64,000 bases of DNA, from contig CAXXPQ010000002.1 in assembly GCA_963668655.2 (NCBI GenBank), positions 1,240,001-1,304,000 on the forward strand, given 5' to 3'. Under the pieces are notes generated by a model that was not told the DNA's origin, did no database searches, and saw only the letters and a list, made by a program, of their open reading frames with translations. Shown here in pieces: positions 16,806-24,919 of this stretch. A program made the position numbers and the translations under genes. Source of the stretch: G963668655 sp963668655. GTDB lineage: Bacteria > Myxococcota_A > SURF-8. The stretch's first letter is position 1. Each line of letters begins with the position of its first letter.

Positions 16806-18338
16806 ATGACGCGCGCTTTCTTCCTTCGCACCCTGTGTCTTCTGGCTCTTCTTCCGCTGATTCTCTCCTGCGGCTCCTCGGGCGGCGACGAAAACGACGC
16901 GGACGGCGACGGGGCGGCGGAATGCGAATCCGGCGCGCTGGACTGCTCGGAAAACGGAAGCCAGGTGCTGCACTGCGAAAACGGCCGGTGGATCGCCGCG
17001 CAGAACTGCGCCTGCAACGCCTGCGTGGAAGGCGTCTGCCTCTCCGCCGAAAACTTCTGCGACTACCGCCCCAAGGCCTGCCTGGAAGGAAACGTGCTGC
17101 AATCCACGCCCTTCCGGCTGGGTGAATGCTGCCCGGAAACGAAGGAGGCGACCTGCCCGCCCGCCACCATCTGCCACAATCTCCTGGGCTGCGTGGCGGA
17201 TCGCGGGGCGCGCTGCACGGAAGGCGTCACGGCCTGCGATTCCTCCGGGGAGACGCTTTATCGCTGCGTGAACCTGGCCTGGGAAAAGGTCATGGACTGC
17301 CCCTGCGGCTGCGAATCGGATGCCTGCCGCTCCAAGGACATGGGGCGCTGCGCCTACGAGGCGGACGCCTGCGTGGACGCCGCCACCGAACATCTCGCCC
17401 TGGCCTCGGGACTGTCCGAATGCTGCGAGGCGGCATCCCAGCGCCCCTGCGAGCGCGACATGCACTGCCTGTCGGACCACTGTTCCACCCTGGCGCCGCC
17501 GGACGGCGACGACGATTCCCCCGACGGCGACGATTCCCCCGACGGCGACGATGCTCCCGACGGCGACGACGCTCCCGACGGCGACGAACCCGTGACGGTC
17601 ACCAAAAGCGGCTCGGTCTATCTCGTCGAAACGCGGACGATCACGGAGACGCGCTCGGAGTTCGAAAGCGCCGTGGTTTCGGCCGGGTTCTATCGCGACC
17701 GGTCGGGCGCGGCCGCGGGCATCGAAGTGGCGGGCTGCACGGTCTACGTTTACGATCCGAACGCCGCCCCGGATCCGAATCCCGGCCTGAACGCCGGGCG
17801 GATCACCGTCACCGGCGCCGCCGTGGACCCGGTGACGCTCACGCCCGCGGAACAGGGCGCGTACGGCTGGGTTTACGAAAGCAGCCTGGGTGCGGGCGTG
17901 ACGGACCTCGTTTCTCCCGGCGACGTGATTTCCGTCAGCGCCCACGGGGGCAACGGCGTTTCCGGATTTCAGACGGAATTCACCTGCGGATCGCCGTTTT
18001 CCGGCCTGTCGCCGGACCTCGCGGACACGGGCTACGCCTATACGGGCGGCCCGCTCGCGCTTTCCTGGAACGCCGACGGCGGCCAGGTGACGGCCACGCT
18101 GTCCGGCATGACGATCGGCGAAGGCGAAGTCGTGGAGCAGGCGACGATCAGCTGCGACTTCAACGACACGGGATCGTTCGAGTTTCCCGCCGAGACCCTG
18201 GCCTATCTTCCGGAAAATCCGAACACGCTGACCCTCGGCCTCAGCCGGCGGCGCACGCAGATGCTCACCGTGGAAGACGCCCGCATCTACGTGGGCGACA
18301 TGCAGTCGCTGAGCCGGATCTTCAGTTTGTCCCGCTGA
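16806..18338 (+). CDS. PDGD-tethered Cys-rich lipoprotein
   Basis: 510 residues. Lipobox LILSC (Cys22) is followed by a short DGD patch. Residues about 35-230 form a Cys-rich region of repeated units (CDSSGETLYRC, CACNACVEGVC, CCPETKEATC) like those in other surface proteins of this genome. A second, nearly perfect PDGD array (about 233-260, encoded by 18-base units at 17502-17586) links to a C-terminal domain of about 250 residues with beta-rich, immunoglobulin-like or adhesin-like patterns. Here the tether sits between two domains rather than directly after the lipid anchor. GGAGG precedes the ATG. No enzyme motif was seen. Confidence 0.8.
   Translation: MTRAFFLRTLCLLALLPLILSCGSSGGDENDADGDGAAECESGALDCSENGSQVLHCENGRWIAAQNCACNACVEGVCLSAENFCDYRPKACLEGNVLQSTPFRLGECCPETKEATCPPATICHNLLGCVADRGARCTEGVTACDSSGETLYRCVNLAWEKVMDCPCGCESDACRSKDMGRCAYEADACVDAATEHLALASGLSECCEAASQRPCERDMHCLSDHCSTLAPPDGDDDSPDGDDSPDGDDAPDGDDAPDGDEPVTVTKSGSVYLVETRTITETRSEFESAVVSAGFYRDRSGAAAGIEVAGCTVYVYDPNAAPDPNPGLNAGRITVTGAAVDPVTLTPAEQGAYGWVYESSLGAGVTDLVSPGDVISVSAHGGNGVSGFQTEFTCGSPFSGLSPDLADTGYAYTGGPLALSWNADGGQVTATLSGMTIGEGEVVEQATISCDFNDTGSFEFPAETLAYLPENPNTLTLGLSRRRTQMLTVEDARIYVGDMQSLSRIFSLSR
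17502..17586 (+). repeat. Tandem 18-bp coding repeat (SPDGDD units)
   Basis: Four to five near-identical 18-base units (GACGGCGACGATTCCCCC and variants) encode PDGDD[SA]. High identity at third positions indicates recent expansion by slippage or unequal recombination. Confidence 0.8.
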
Positions 18339-18796
18339 ACCCGCCGGGCGATTCTCGGGCAATTCGAACGATTCGGAGCGGCCCGGACGGCTCGGACGAT
18401 CCGGGGGGCTTTTCGCTCCTTTTCGGGGCGTTTGGACGCTCATTCGGGGCGTTCATCCGGAGGAACGCTTTTCAGAGCGTAACTTCATGAAAATACTATG
18501 GATTCGTAGAAAAAAGCATTCCCCCGGACGACCGGCGTTTTTCGACCCCCTGCCTTCTTTTTCACCCACGGAAATGCCGACGCTCCGCCACCAATATTCT
18601 CCAATGATATCCATAACTTGCACGATTTTCTAAAATCCGCCGCCCGAGGGCCTGTGTCCCCGGTGATAACGCCTGTGTTCCGGTCGGGGTGCAAAATCGG
18701 AATTCCTTCCTGATTTCCGCCGGATAGGATAGATTTCACCCGCCCGGACGCCGAAATCCCTCGATTCCGACACGGAGAGCGGGGAAAACAGGGGGG
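18339..18796. other. Gene-free region upstream of the ApeA gene
   Basis: About 460 bases without a convincing coding frame. The first 140 bases are GC-rich; base composition falls toward the ApeA promoter, marking the left edge of an AT-rich insert. Confidence 0.5.
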
Positions 18797-18826
18797 TTGA
18801 CTCGTGGTAATTGATAGGGATATAAT
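18797..18826 (+). promoter_or_regulatory. Strong sigma-70-like promoter of the ApeA gene
   Basis: TTGACT (18797-18802), 18-base spacer, perfect TATAAT (18821-18826). The leader is about 100 bases and contains an inverted repeat (GACGG/CCGTC, 18855-18871). Confidence 0.7.
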
Positions 18827-18936
18827 GCATGTGGATTATCGTGTTCGCGGCCGGGACGGGTTCAAACCGTCCGATTCGAATCATGGTCGTTTCCGGTTCA
18901 CCCATCTTGAAATAGCATGAACATAGGGGACAATGC

Positions 18937-20307
18937 ATGGAGCAGAAATCTTTTACCGGAAAATGGTCGCTTCCAAATAGCACCAAGGAAATTAGTGGAG
19001 TGTTGGAATTTCATCCTCAAAAAGGCGGTTCCCTTTCCCTTCATGGTTCATTTCGTAGCTATTCAAGAAATACCCGGTCAAATAGTTACGCCATAATTCA
19101 TGGAGTTGCAAATGACGGCACAGCCATTACTCTTTGCGATTGTTTTATCACCAAGTTCAAGTTTCCACAAAACAACGTGACCCTTTACGTAAACGAAATT
19201 TATGTCGGTCACCATTTTCGAAGCAATCAGGAAATTGAGTTTCAAAGCGTGAATCTCTACTTACAGGATTTGTACGAATGGACAAATGTTCATGGATTCC
19301 GTGTAGGAGACCCCGACTTCAAAGAAAATAAAGTTGCAATCCACTATACCTTGCCAAAATCGATTGAATGCCAAATCGAAAATCAATTTAAACTTGAGAT
19401 TGCATTTTCGTATTTGCCGCCATCTACGTCTGTTGCTCAAAAAAAAGCAACTATTGCTCAAGAGACGTTTTTCCGGATTATCCCTCCACGAGTCATGCAT
19501 TTTGATGAATACAAAGAAAACCTACCACTCCTACAAGATTTAATAACGATGGCAACGGGAAGATTCTGTTTTATTGTTAAATTCACAGGGAAGGCGAGCC
19601 GTAATCCGCACCCTGTTGAGGTATTATTTCCTCAGAGGAATTTTTATGGAATACCCAAACGAATGCACTTCCGCGAAATGTTTTTTCACTACCATGATAT
19701 CAAATCCGAATTTGCTCTGTTTATGAATAACTGGTTTCAGGTTCACAAGAAATTCCGCGATGTTTTCAATTTATACACAGATGTACTGTCCAGAGATAGT
19801 TTTTACGATCCGAACCGTTTTCTCAATATTGCTCAGGCGATAGAAACGTATCATCGAAGAAAATACAGTGGAAAATATCAAGATCCGGAAGATTTTAAAA
19901 AAGGAGTGCAACAGATTCTTGTAAATGCAATTCCCCGAGAGACTCACAGAGATTTCAGGGAGAAATTAAAAAAAACAATTGAATTCGCCAACGAGTATTC
20001 GCTGAGAAAACGATTGAAAGAACTGATCGAATTGTCCGGGGAAAAAACAAAATGGAGGAAGCATAAACATCTTATTGGCAATATAGTAGACACAAGGAAT
20101 TACTATACCCACTATGGCAGTTTCAGCAAATTAAACCCTAGCTCCAGCAAATCGAACCCCAAGAAAGGCATCGAACTCATCGAACTTACGGAGACGCTTA
20201 ACCATCTACTGGAGATCTGTTTGTACAAAGATCTTAATCTGCCAAAGAATGTTTATAAGAATATCATTTCAAGCAAACGAGAAAATAAATTTCTGAAATT
20301 ATCCTAA
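18937..20307 (+). CDS. apeA: ApeA-type HEPN antiphage protein
   Basis: 456 residues. The N-terminal half is beta-rich (SGVLEFHPQKGGSLSLHGSF, then repeated strands), fitting the ApeA N-terminal domain. The C-terminal half is helical and ends with a HEPN domain containing the RxxxxH ribonuclease motif R387-N-Y-Y-T-H392 in VDTRNYYTHY, which is typical of ApeA-like HEPN proteins. The FLNIAQAIETYHRRKY segment is also usual for this family. ApeA is a known single-gene antiphage protein. It has its own strong promoter, no partner gene, and AT-rich codon use unlike its neighbours, which indicates horizontal transfer. A cytoplasmic RNase role upon infection is inferred from the family. Confidence 0.85.
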   Translation: MEQKSFTGKWSLPNSTKEISGVLEFHPQKGGSLSLHGSFRSYSRNTRSNSYAIIHGVANDGTAITLCDCFITKFKFPQNNVTLYVNEIYVGHHFRSNQEIEFQSVNLYLQDLYEWTNVHGFRVGDPDFKENKVAIHYTLPKSIECQIENQFKLEIAFSYLPPSTSVAQKKATIAQETFFRIIPPRVMHFDEYKENLPLLQDLITMATGRFCFIVKFTGKASRNPHPVEVLFPQRNFYGIPKRMHFREMFFHYHDIKSEFALFMNNWFQVHKKFRDVFNLYTDVLSRDSFYDPNRFLNIAQAIETYHRRKYSGKYQDPEDFKKGVQQILVNAIPRETHRDFREKLKKTIEFANEYSLRKRLKELIELSGEKTKWRKHKHLIGNIVDTRNYYTHYGSFSKLNPSSSKSNPKKGIELIELTETLNHLLEICLYKDLNLPKNVYKNIISSKRENKFLKLS

Positions 20308-20497
20308 AGCGAAACCGAATCATAATCCGCTTCCGTTTGGCGCTTGCCTCTAAACGGAAATTACGCGCCTCGATTTCTCGGATCGATGGCCGCGCCATTT
20401 CCCGAAGCATTCAAGGAAATAGCCCCTCCCAAACCTCTCCCACGCCCCCGTTTCGCGCCGGACAACGCCGGAACGGCTCGTTTTTACTTATTGTTTC

Positions 20498-20527
20498 TTG
20501 ACATTCCGAAACCGGCGGTTGTAGGAT
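20498..20527 (+). promoter_or_regulatory. Sigma-70-like promoter of the rhomboid-like gene
   Basis: TTGACA (20498-20503), 18-base spacer, TAGGAT (20522-20527), 60 bases before the GTG start. It makes starts further upstream unlikely. Confidence 0.6.
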
Positions 20528-20586
20528 GGTTCAATTATACGGATGTTGCGCACGAACGAACGACAAAAACGGACCAGAGGCAGGGT

Positions 20587-22221
20587 GTGTCCAGACCACG
20601 AGGGATAGCCATCGCCACGATCGCCCTGGAGGTGATTCTGGCAGTTGCATTTGTACTTCAGGCCGCCGGGGTTCTGGACCCGGTGGCTTTGTCCCTGGCT
20701 TCCAACTGGGTCAATCCGGGCCGGTTTCTGCTGCATCCCTTCCTGCACGCCAACATTCTTCACCTGCTGGTGGATCTGGCGTTTCTGCTGTACCTCGGCT
20801 GGGTGGTGGAAAGAGATTATGGCAACGCATTGTTTTTGCTGGTCTTTTTCTTTTCCACCTATTTCGGAGCCTTGCTCTGGGTCATGCTGACCGGCCCCCA
20901 TACCGCGCCGTTCATCGGCCTTACGGCGTCCATCACCGCCCTGGTCGCCATCAACGCCATCTTCAAAAAGTGGCATCCCGTGGCCGTCGGCCTGGGCGCC
21001 TTCTGGCTGATTATCCAGATTCTCCTGGCCACCATGGCGGACTTCTCCACCACGGGCTGGCCCATGATGCTTTCCGGCGTCCTCACGGGAACCGCGACCT
21101 GGCTTCTTGTGGTCTACGAAATCCTGACACTGCCCGATCCGCCCGAACCAAGGCGCACGGACGAGGAAAACGAGCGGCTGGCCGTCCGCTCCGCCAAAGT
21201 CCCCCGGCGGCAGCAGAAGCGCACCACGACCAATCCTTTCCTGGAAGCGCACAACGGCCTTCGCAAACGGCGCGCCGACACCGGTTCCGGCCTGGAAATG
21301 GCCGGCGGCGACGACGCCCGGCGCATTCAGGGCATCGACGAAAAGGAACTGTTGCGGGTGCTGGACGCCTCCCCGGACGATCTCGACGCCCAACGCCAGC
21401 TTCTGGACCTGTATATCGCCAAGGGAAACCGCTCGGAGGCCATGGCGCTGGGACGGCGGGTGGTGCCGCCGCTGTGCGAGAAGAACCAGGTTTCCGTGGC
21501 CTACGACTATTACAGCCGCATGGTTCAGCGCTTCGGGGCGGCGGAGGTGGGGCCGCGCTATATGAGTCTGTTCGTGGAGGACCGCCTGGAGGTGGTGGAA
21601 CTGGAGGCGGCTTCGGACGCCCTGGAAGTGCTTTTCCGCCTGGATCCCACCTACCGGACGCTGCCGGACTACATCACCCGCCTGGCCGAACTCCTCATGC
21701 GCCACAGAGGCCCCCGGGACGAGGAAACCGAATACTGGGTCAAGACGGCCATCGACAATTACCCGAACCATCCCAGCACCAAGAAAATGAAGAAGGCCAT
21801 GCAGATCCAGACCGCCGAGATGGGCGTGATCGAACTGCGGGAGGAAGCCGAGGAAGGCGAGCCACAGCGCCCGGCGGACCGGGTTCTTGAACTGATTCTG
21901 GATCAGCAGGTCAAGAAAGCCGCCGATCTTCTGCTGGACGACGACGCCCTGATCGCGGAGATCGATCCCCTGGTGCTCTTCCGGCTGGTGGGCCCCCTGT
22001 CCGAAAACGAGGATACCGTCACCCAGGCCATCATGCTTCTGGAAAAAACCGTTCGCGCCCACGAGGAAACCAGCTCCACCCCCGGCCTGATCGTGGAACT
22101 CATCGAGCTGTACACGGAAAAGGTGGACCTGCCGGAGCGCGCTCGCCAGTGGCGGGACTACATCCTTCAGCGCTGGCCGGAATCCGACGCCGCCGAACAG
22201 GTGAAAAACCTGATTATTTAA
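20587..22221 (+). CDS. Rhomboid-fold membrane protein with TPR-like C-terminus, catalytic residues missing
   Basis: 544 residues from the GTG at 20587, which has AGAGG upstream and lies after the promoter. Six or so membrane segments fill residues 5-190 and keep the rhomboid layout, including FLHANILHLLVDLAFLLYLGWVVERDYG. The active-site GxSG is GLTA (T113 in place of Ser), the HxxxHLxxN Asn is Asp63, and no His is found in the last membrane segment (MMLSGVLTG). It is therefore probably a pseudoprotease. After a basic linker (RRQQKRTT) the C-terminal 300 residues are helical repeats resembling TPRs. Some delta-lineage rhomboid homologues are also joined to TPRs. Role unknown; binding of membrane substrates is inferred. 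Confidence 0.8.
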   Translation: MSRPRGIAIATIALEVILAVAFVLQAAGVLDPVALSLASNWVNPGRFLLHPFLHANILHLLVDLAFLLYLGWVVERDYGNALFLLVFFFSTYFGALLWVMLTGPHTAPFIGLTASITALVAINAIFKKWHPVAVGLGAFWLIIQILLATMADFSTTGWPMMLSGVLTGTATWLLVVYEILTLPDPPEPRRTDEENERLAVRSAKVPRRQQKRTTTNPFLEAHNGLRKRRADTGSGLEMAGGDDARRIQGIDEKELLRVLDASPDDLDAQRQLLDLYIAKGNRSEAMALGRRVVPPLCEKNQVSVAYDYYSRMVQRFGAAEVGPRYMSLFVEDRLEVVELEAASDALEVLFRLDPTYRTLPDYITRLAELLMRHRGPRDEETEYWVKTAIDNYPNHPSTKKMKKAMQIQTAEMGVIELREEAEEGEPQRPADRVLELILDQQVKKAADLLLDDDALIAEIDPLVLFRLVGPLSENEDTVTQAIMLLEKTVRAHEETSSTPGLIVELIELYTEKVDLPERARQWRDYILQRWPESDAAEQVKNLII

Positions 22222-22310
22222 GACGACCTCCAAAAATCCATCCCGAAAATACCGGCCGGTAGATTTCGAGGAGATGTCCGGAATCCTTTCCCCAGGGCGT
22301 TTTCCGCTGC

Positions 22311-22339
22311 TTGACTTTTCTCCCCATCCGTGCCATCCT
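22311..22339 (+). promoter_or_regulatory. Possible promoter of lipoprotein gene
   Basis: TTGACT (22311-22316), 17-base spacer, CATCCT (22334-22339). The -10 is weak. Confidence 0.35.
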
Positions 22340-22384
22340 TGAGACATTCCCCGCCACAGAATCGCCGTCCGACCTGGAGATCCC

Positions 22385-23392
22385 ATGAAAAACGTCCTTT
22401 TCCTGTTTGCAATCGCTTCGCTTTTCACTTTTGGCAGCTGTTCTTCTTCCAGTTCCCGGCCGGATGGAGATTTGGACAACGACACCGAAAAGGAAATAAG
22501 TAAAACCTTTTTCTACCCCCGCCCGGAGGAGCCGCTGTACGGAGACTGCGTGCCGGGCGTGGCGGCCTGTTCGGAAGATCGGAGTGCGAGTTATCTCTGC
22601 GATCCCTACGGCCGCTGGATGCTCTGGGCGGAATACCGTGAGCCCGTTGAGTGCAGCATTTGCAGCGATTATATGGAAATGGATACACAAACGGTGGATG
22701 GAAAGATCTTCAATCCGGCTTGTATTCATTATCCTTTCGGGATCAACATGGCGACCCAAATTCCTTTTCCTGCCTTGTATATCACCGAAAATTGGGAGGA
22801 AAAAAACGCCTATTATTGTTTCGGCGAGGGTTTTCGCCAATTCGATCCCATTGAGTGCAACGGGGAGAGCGGCAATTTAGAAATTCCTTATTCGGGGGAC
22901 CGCGTTCACTGGCGCACCAAATTTAAGGAAGATGACCCTGTAGAGAACGAACCGGCATGTAGCTACCGTTTGGAAATTCCTTGCATTAGCGGGTGTGTAT
23001 CCAAAGAACATAGCAATTATGGAGTTAGTTCCTATGATGAGCGACGATATGATTTTGAATATACTCAATGTGTCGGAGAAACGTCTATGGTGGAATTCAA
23101 CCCAGAACCGCCTCTTTATTTAAAAGAAGGACCAGGGTGTGATCAATATACATGCATGGGATATAATATGCGTTGCTACCACGGTATCTGCATTCCGGAG
23201 GATTCACCCTATTGCATGCGCTGGGACAATGAAAACGATTGTCCCGCCGGAAAAGACTGCATCGATGGTGTCTGCCAGCCTTTCGATCCCAATAACGTTC
23301 CCCAACCACCCGACGGCGACCTGGATCAGGAGCCGGAAGCCGATTCGGAGGAGGAACAAATGAGGAACAAATATAGACGGGTTCTTAAATGA
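22385..23392 (+). CDS. Cys-rich lipoprotein with PDGD segments at both ends
   Basis: 335 residues. Lipobox TFGSC (Cys19), then SSSSSRPDGDLDND. The body contains about 22 Cys residues in pairs suited to disulfides (CVPGVAACSEDRSASYLC, CSICSDY, CDQYTCMGYNMRCYHGIC, CPAGKDCIDGVC), the last two resembling the small Cys-rich units of the 39.8-kb lipoprotein. A second PPDGDLDQEPEADSEEE segment lies near the C-terminus. The middle third is more AT-rich than the ends. No enzymatic motif was recognised. A surface or periplasmic binding role is inferred. Confidence 0.75.
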   Translation: MKNVLFLFAIASLFTFGSCSSSSSRPDGDLDNDTEKEISKTFFYPRPEEPLYGDCVPGVAACSEDRSASYLCDPYGRWMLWAEYREPVECSICSDYMEMDTQTVDGKIFNPACIHYPFGINMATQIPFPALYITENWEEKNAYYCFGEGFRQFDPIECNGESGNLEIPYSGDRVHWRTKFKEDDPVENEPACSYRLEIPCISGCVSKEHSNYGVSSYDERRYDFEYTQCVGETSMVEFNPEPPLYLKEGPGCDQYTCMGYNMRCYHGICIPEDSPYCMRWDNENDCPAGKDCIDGVCQPFDPNNVPQPPDGDLDQEPEADSEEEQMRNKYRRVLK

Positions 23393-23423
23393 TTTCAGCG
23401 ATGAAAAGGCGCTTATCCCGAGT

Positions 23424-23445
23424 GCCGCCAAAAGGGCGGTTTATC
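23424..23445 (+). terminator. Weak terminator-like hairpin
   Basis: GCCGCC, AAAA, GGGCGG hairpin followed by TTTAT, 30 bases after the Cys-rich lipoprotein stop. The T-tract is short. Confidence 0.4.
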
Positions 23446-23607
23446 GAGGAACGCGCCACCCGTGGCTCGAACCGATTGGCTCTGCAAATCACTCGCCATG
23501 AGCGGTTGAACCAGCGCTAAAAGTAAATAAGAACCCGTATAGTCCAACCCCAAACGCCCCCGACTCTTACCGATGACGGCCCACCGATCTTCCGCTAGTC
23601 CTTTTTT

Positions 23608-23636
23608 TTGACGTGCCGCGTAAAAAACGCTATGAT
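23608..23636 (+). promoter_or_regulatory. Sigma-70-like promoter of the esterase lipoprotein
   Basis: TTGACG (23608-23613), 17-base spacer, TATGAT (23631-23636). It lies 40 bases before the ATG at 23676 and rules out the upstream start at 23613. Confidence 0.65.
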
Positions 23637-23675
23637 GCCCCCGGTAAACCGAAGGCAACCAACAGGAGAGAAATC

Positions 23676-24833
23676 ATGAAGAAAGCGGTGCTTTGGTGGG
23701 TCGGTTTGTTCGTTTTCCTGACCGTGATGACGGCCTGCGGCGATGACGGCGACGGCACGGAAACCCCCGACGGCGACGACCCGAGCGAGGACGGAGACGA
23801 TTCGGAAGACGGCGACGGCCGCCCCGACGGAGACGAGGACGGAGACTCTACGGACTGCCCCTCGGGCTTCGAATGGAACGAAATTTTCGGTGGATGCCTG
23901 CCCGCCGGTCCCGACGGCGACGATTCCCCGGACGGCGACGATTCCCCGGACGGCGACGACGCTCCCGACGGAGACGACAACCCCGACGGAGACGACGCTC
24001 CGGACGGCGATGTCGTCGTGGATCCGGCCTGCGCCGCGCTGACGGACGGAACCAACACCGACTTCATGGTGGACGGAACCGCGCGCACGTTCAAACTGGG
24101 CCTGCCCGACGACGTGGAGGACGGCGGCCCCTGGCCCGTGGTCTTCAACTGGCACGGCTACGGCGACACCATGGACAACATGGCCCGCTTCCTGTCGCCC
24201 TACGTGAACAACCAGATCATGCCCTTCATCCTGGTCACCCCGGACGATCTGGGATACATGCCCACCACCGGACTGGACTGGGCCATCCTGGCGGTGGACG
24301 AGAACAACGTGGACGCCCGGCTTTTCGACGAAGTGCTGGTCTGTCTGGATCAGCGCTGGGGCGTGGACGACGACCACATCCACAGCCTGGGCTTTTCCGC
24401 GGGAGCCATCATGACGGACGTGCTGGCCGTCACCCGGGGCGACGTGCTGGCCTCCACCATCACCTGGTCCGGCGGGTATTTCTCCAACCCCGACAACGCC
24501 AACGCCTTCACGAATTGGATCGCCTTCGGCACGGAAAATCCCTTCGTGCAACTCATCGCCCACGGCGGAAGCACGGACAATTTCAACGCCGTGGTGCTCA
24601 CCATTCAGTTCGACCAGATGGGCCAGAGCGACGTGAGTTACCTCAACGCCGCCGGACACGACGTGATTCAGTGCGACCACGGCGGCGGCCACACGGTGCC
24701 GGGAGGACTGCAGGGAACGATGAACATTCAGTTTCTGGCCGATCACCCAAAGGGCATCGGAACGTCGCCTTACGTCGCGGACGGCCTGCCGTCGGACTTC
24801 CCGGACTATTGCGCCATGCGCCCCAAGAACTGA
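23676..24833 (+). CDS. PDGD-tethered lipoprotein esterase (PHB depolymerase/feruloyl esterase-like alpha/beta hydrolase)
   Basis: 385 residues from the ATG at 23676 (AGGAGA upstream). Lipobox VMTAC (Cys21) is followed by about 90 residues of DGD/PDGDD repeats. The hydrolase domain (about 118-385) has the nucleophile elbow G239-F-S241-A-G243, the oxyanion-side NWHGYGDT motif, a likely acid in HGGSTDNFN (D301) and the catalytic His in CDHGGGHTVPGG. This is the arrangement of PHB-depolymerase-like and feruloyl esterases (LpqC type). It would cleave ester bonds of polymers or plant material outside the cell. The natural substrate is not predictable. Confidence 0.82.
   Translation: MKKAVLWWVGLFVFLTVMTACGDDGDGTETPDGDDPSEDGDDSEDGDGRPDGDEDGDSTDCPSGFEWNEIFGGCLPAGPDGDDSPDGDDSPDGDDAPDGDDNPDGDDAPDGDVVVDPACAALTDGTNTDFMVDGTARTFKLGLPDDVEDGGPWPVVFNWHGYGDTMDNMARFLSPYVNNQIMPFILVTPDDLGYMPTTGLDWAILAVDENNVDARLFDEVLVCLDQRWGVDDDHIHSLGFSAGAIMTDVLAVTRGDVLASTITWSGGYFSNPDNANAFTNWIAFGTENPFVQLIAHGGSTDNFNAVVLTIQFDQMGQSDVSYLNAAGHDVIQCDHGGGHTVPGGLQGTMNIQFLADHPKGIGTSPYVADGLPSDFPDYCAMRPKN
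23911..24012 (+). repeat. Tandem 18-bp coding repeat (PDGDDS/A/N units)
   Basis: Five to six units of about 18 bases (GACGGCGACGATTCCCCG and variants) encode PDGDD[SAN]. Same unit type as at 17502-17586. Confidence 0.8.
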
Positions 24834-24857
24834 GGAAGACGGAAGGTTTGCAGAATA

Positions 24858-24884
24858 CCTGTCGGATACACTGTATTCGACAGG
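24858..24884. repeat. 27-bp dyad between convergent genes
   Basis: CCTGTCG and CGACAGG arms enclose an inner ATACA-c-TGTAT dyad; with the G-T pair between them almost the whole 27 bases are self-complementary. It sits between the esterase stop and the convergent receiver-domain gene. It has no T-tract on either strand, so it may act as a bidirectional hairpin or a protein-binding site. Confidence 0.55.
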
Positions 24885-24919
24885 GTCTACGACCGACGAA
24901 TAGTAACGGTTCTAAGCCC

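Noticed and set aside
17354..17605. Minus-strand frame with SPSGASSPSGESSPSG repeats
   Set aside because: It is the antisense reading of the PDGD array, not a collagen-like gene. The same holds at 23630-24148 and 8726-9103.
18840..18885. tRNA-like T-arm (GACGG GTTCAAA CCGTC) before the ApeA gene
   Set aside because: The loop does not match the TTCRANY consensus and no cloverleaf can be built around it.
23413..23658. 81-residue minus-strand frame that looked like an IS fragment
   Set aside because: No transposase motif or inverted terminal repeat was found, so I do not call it a mobile element.
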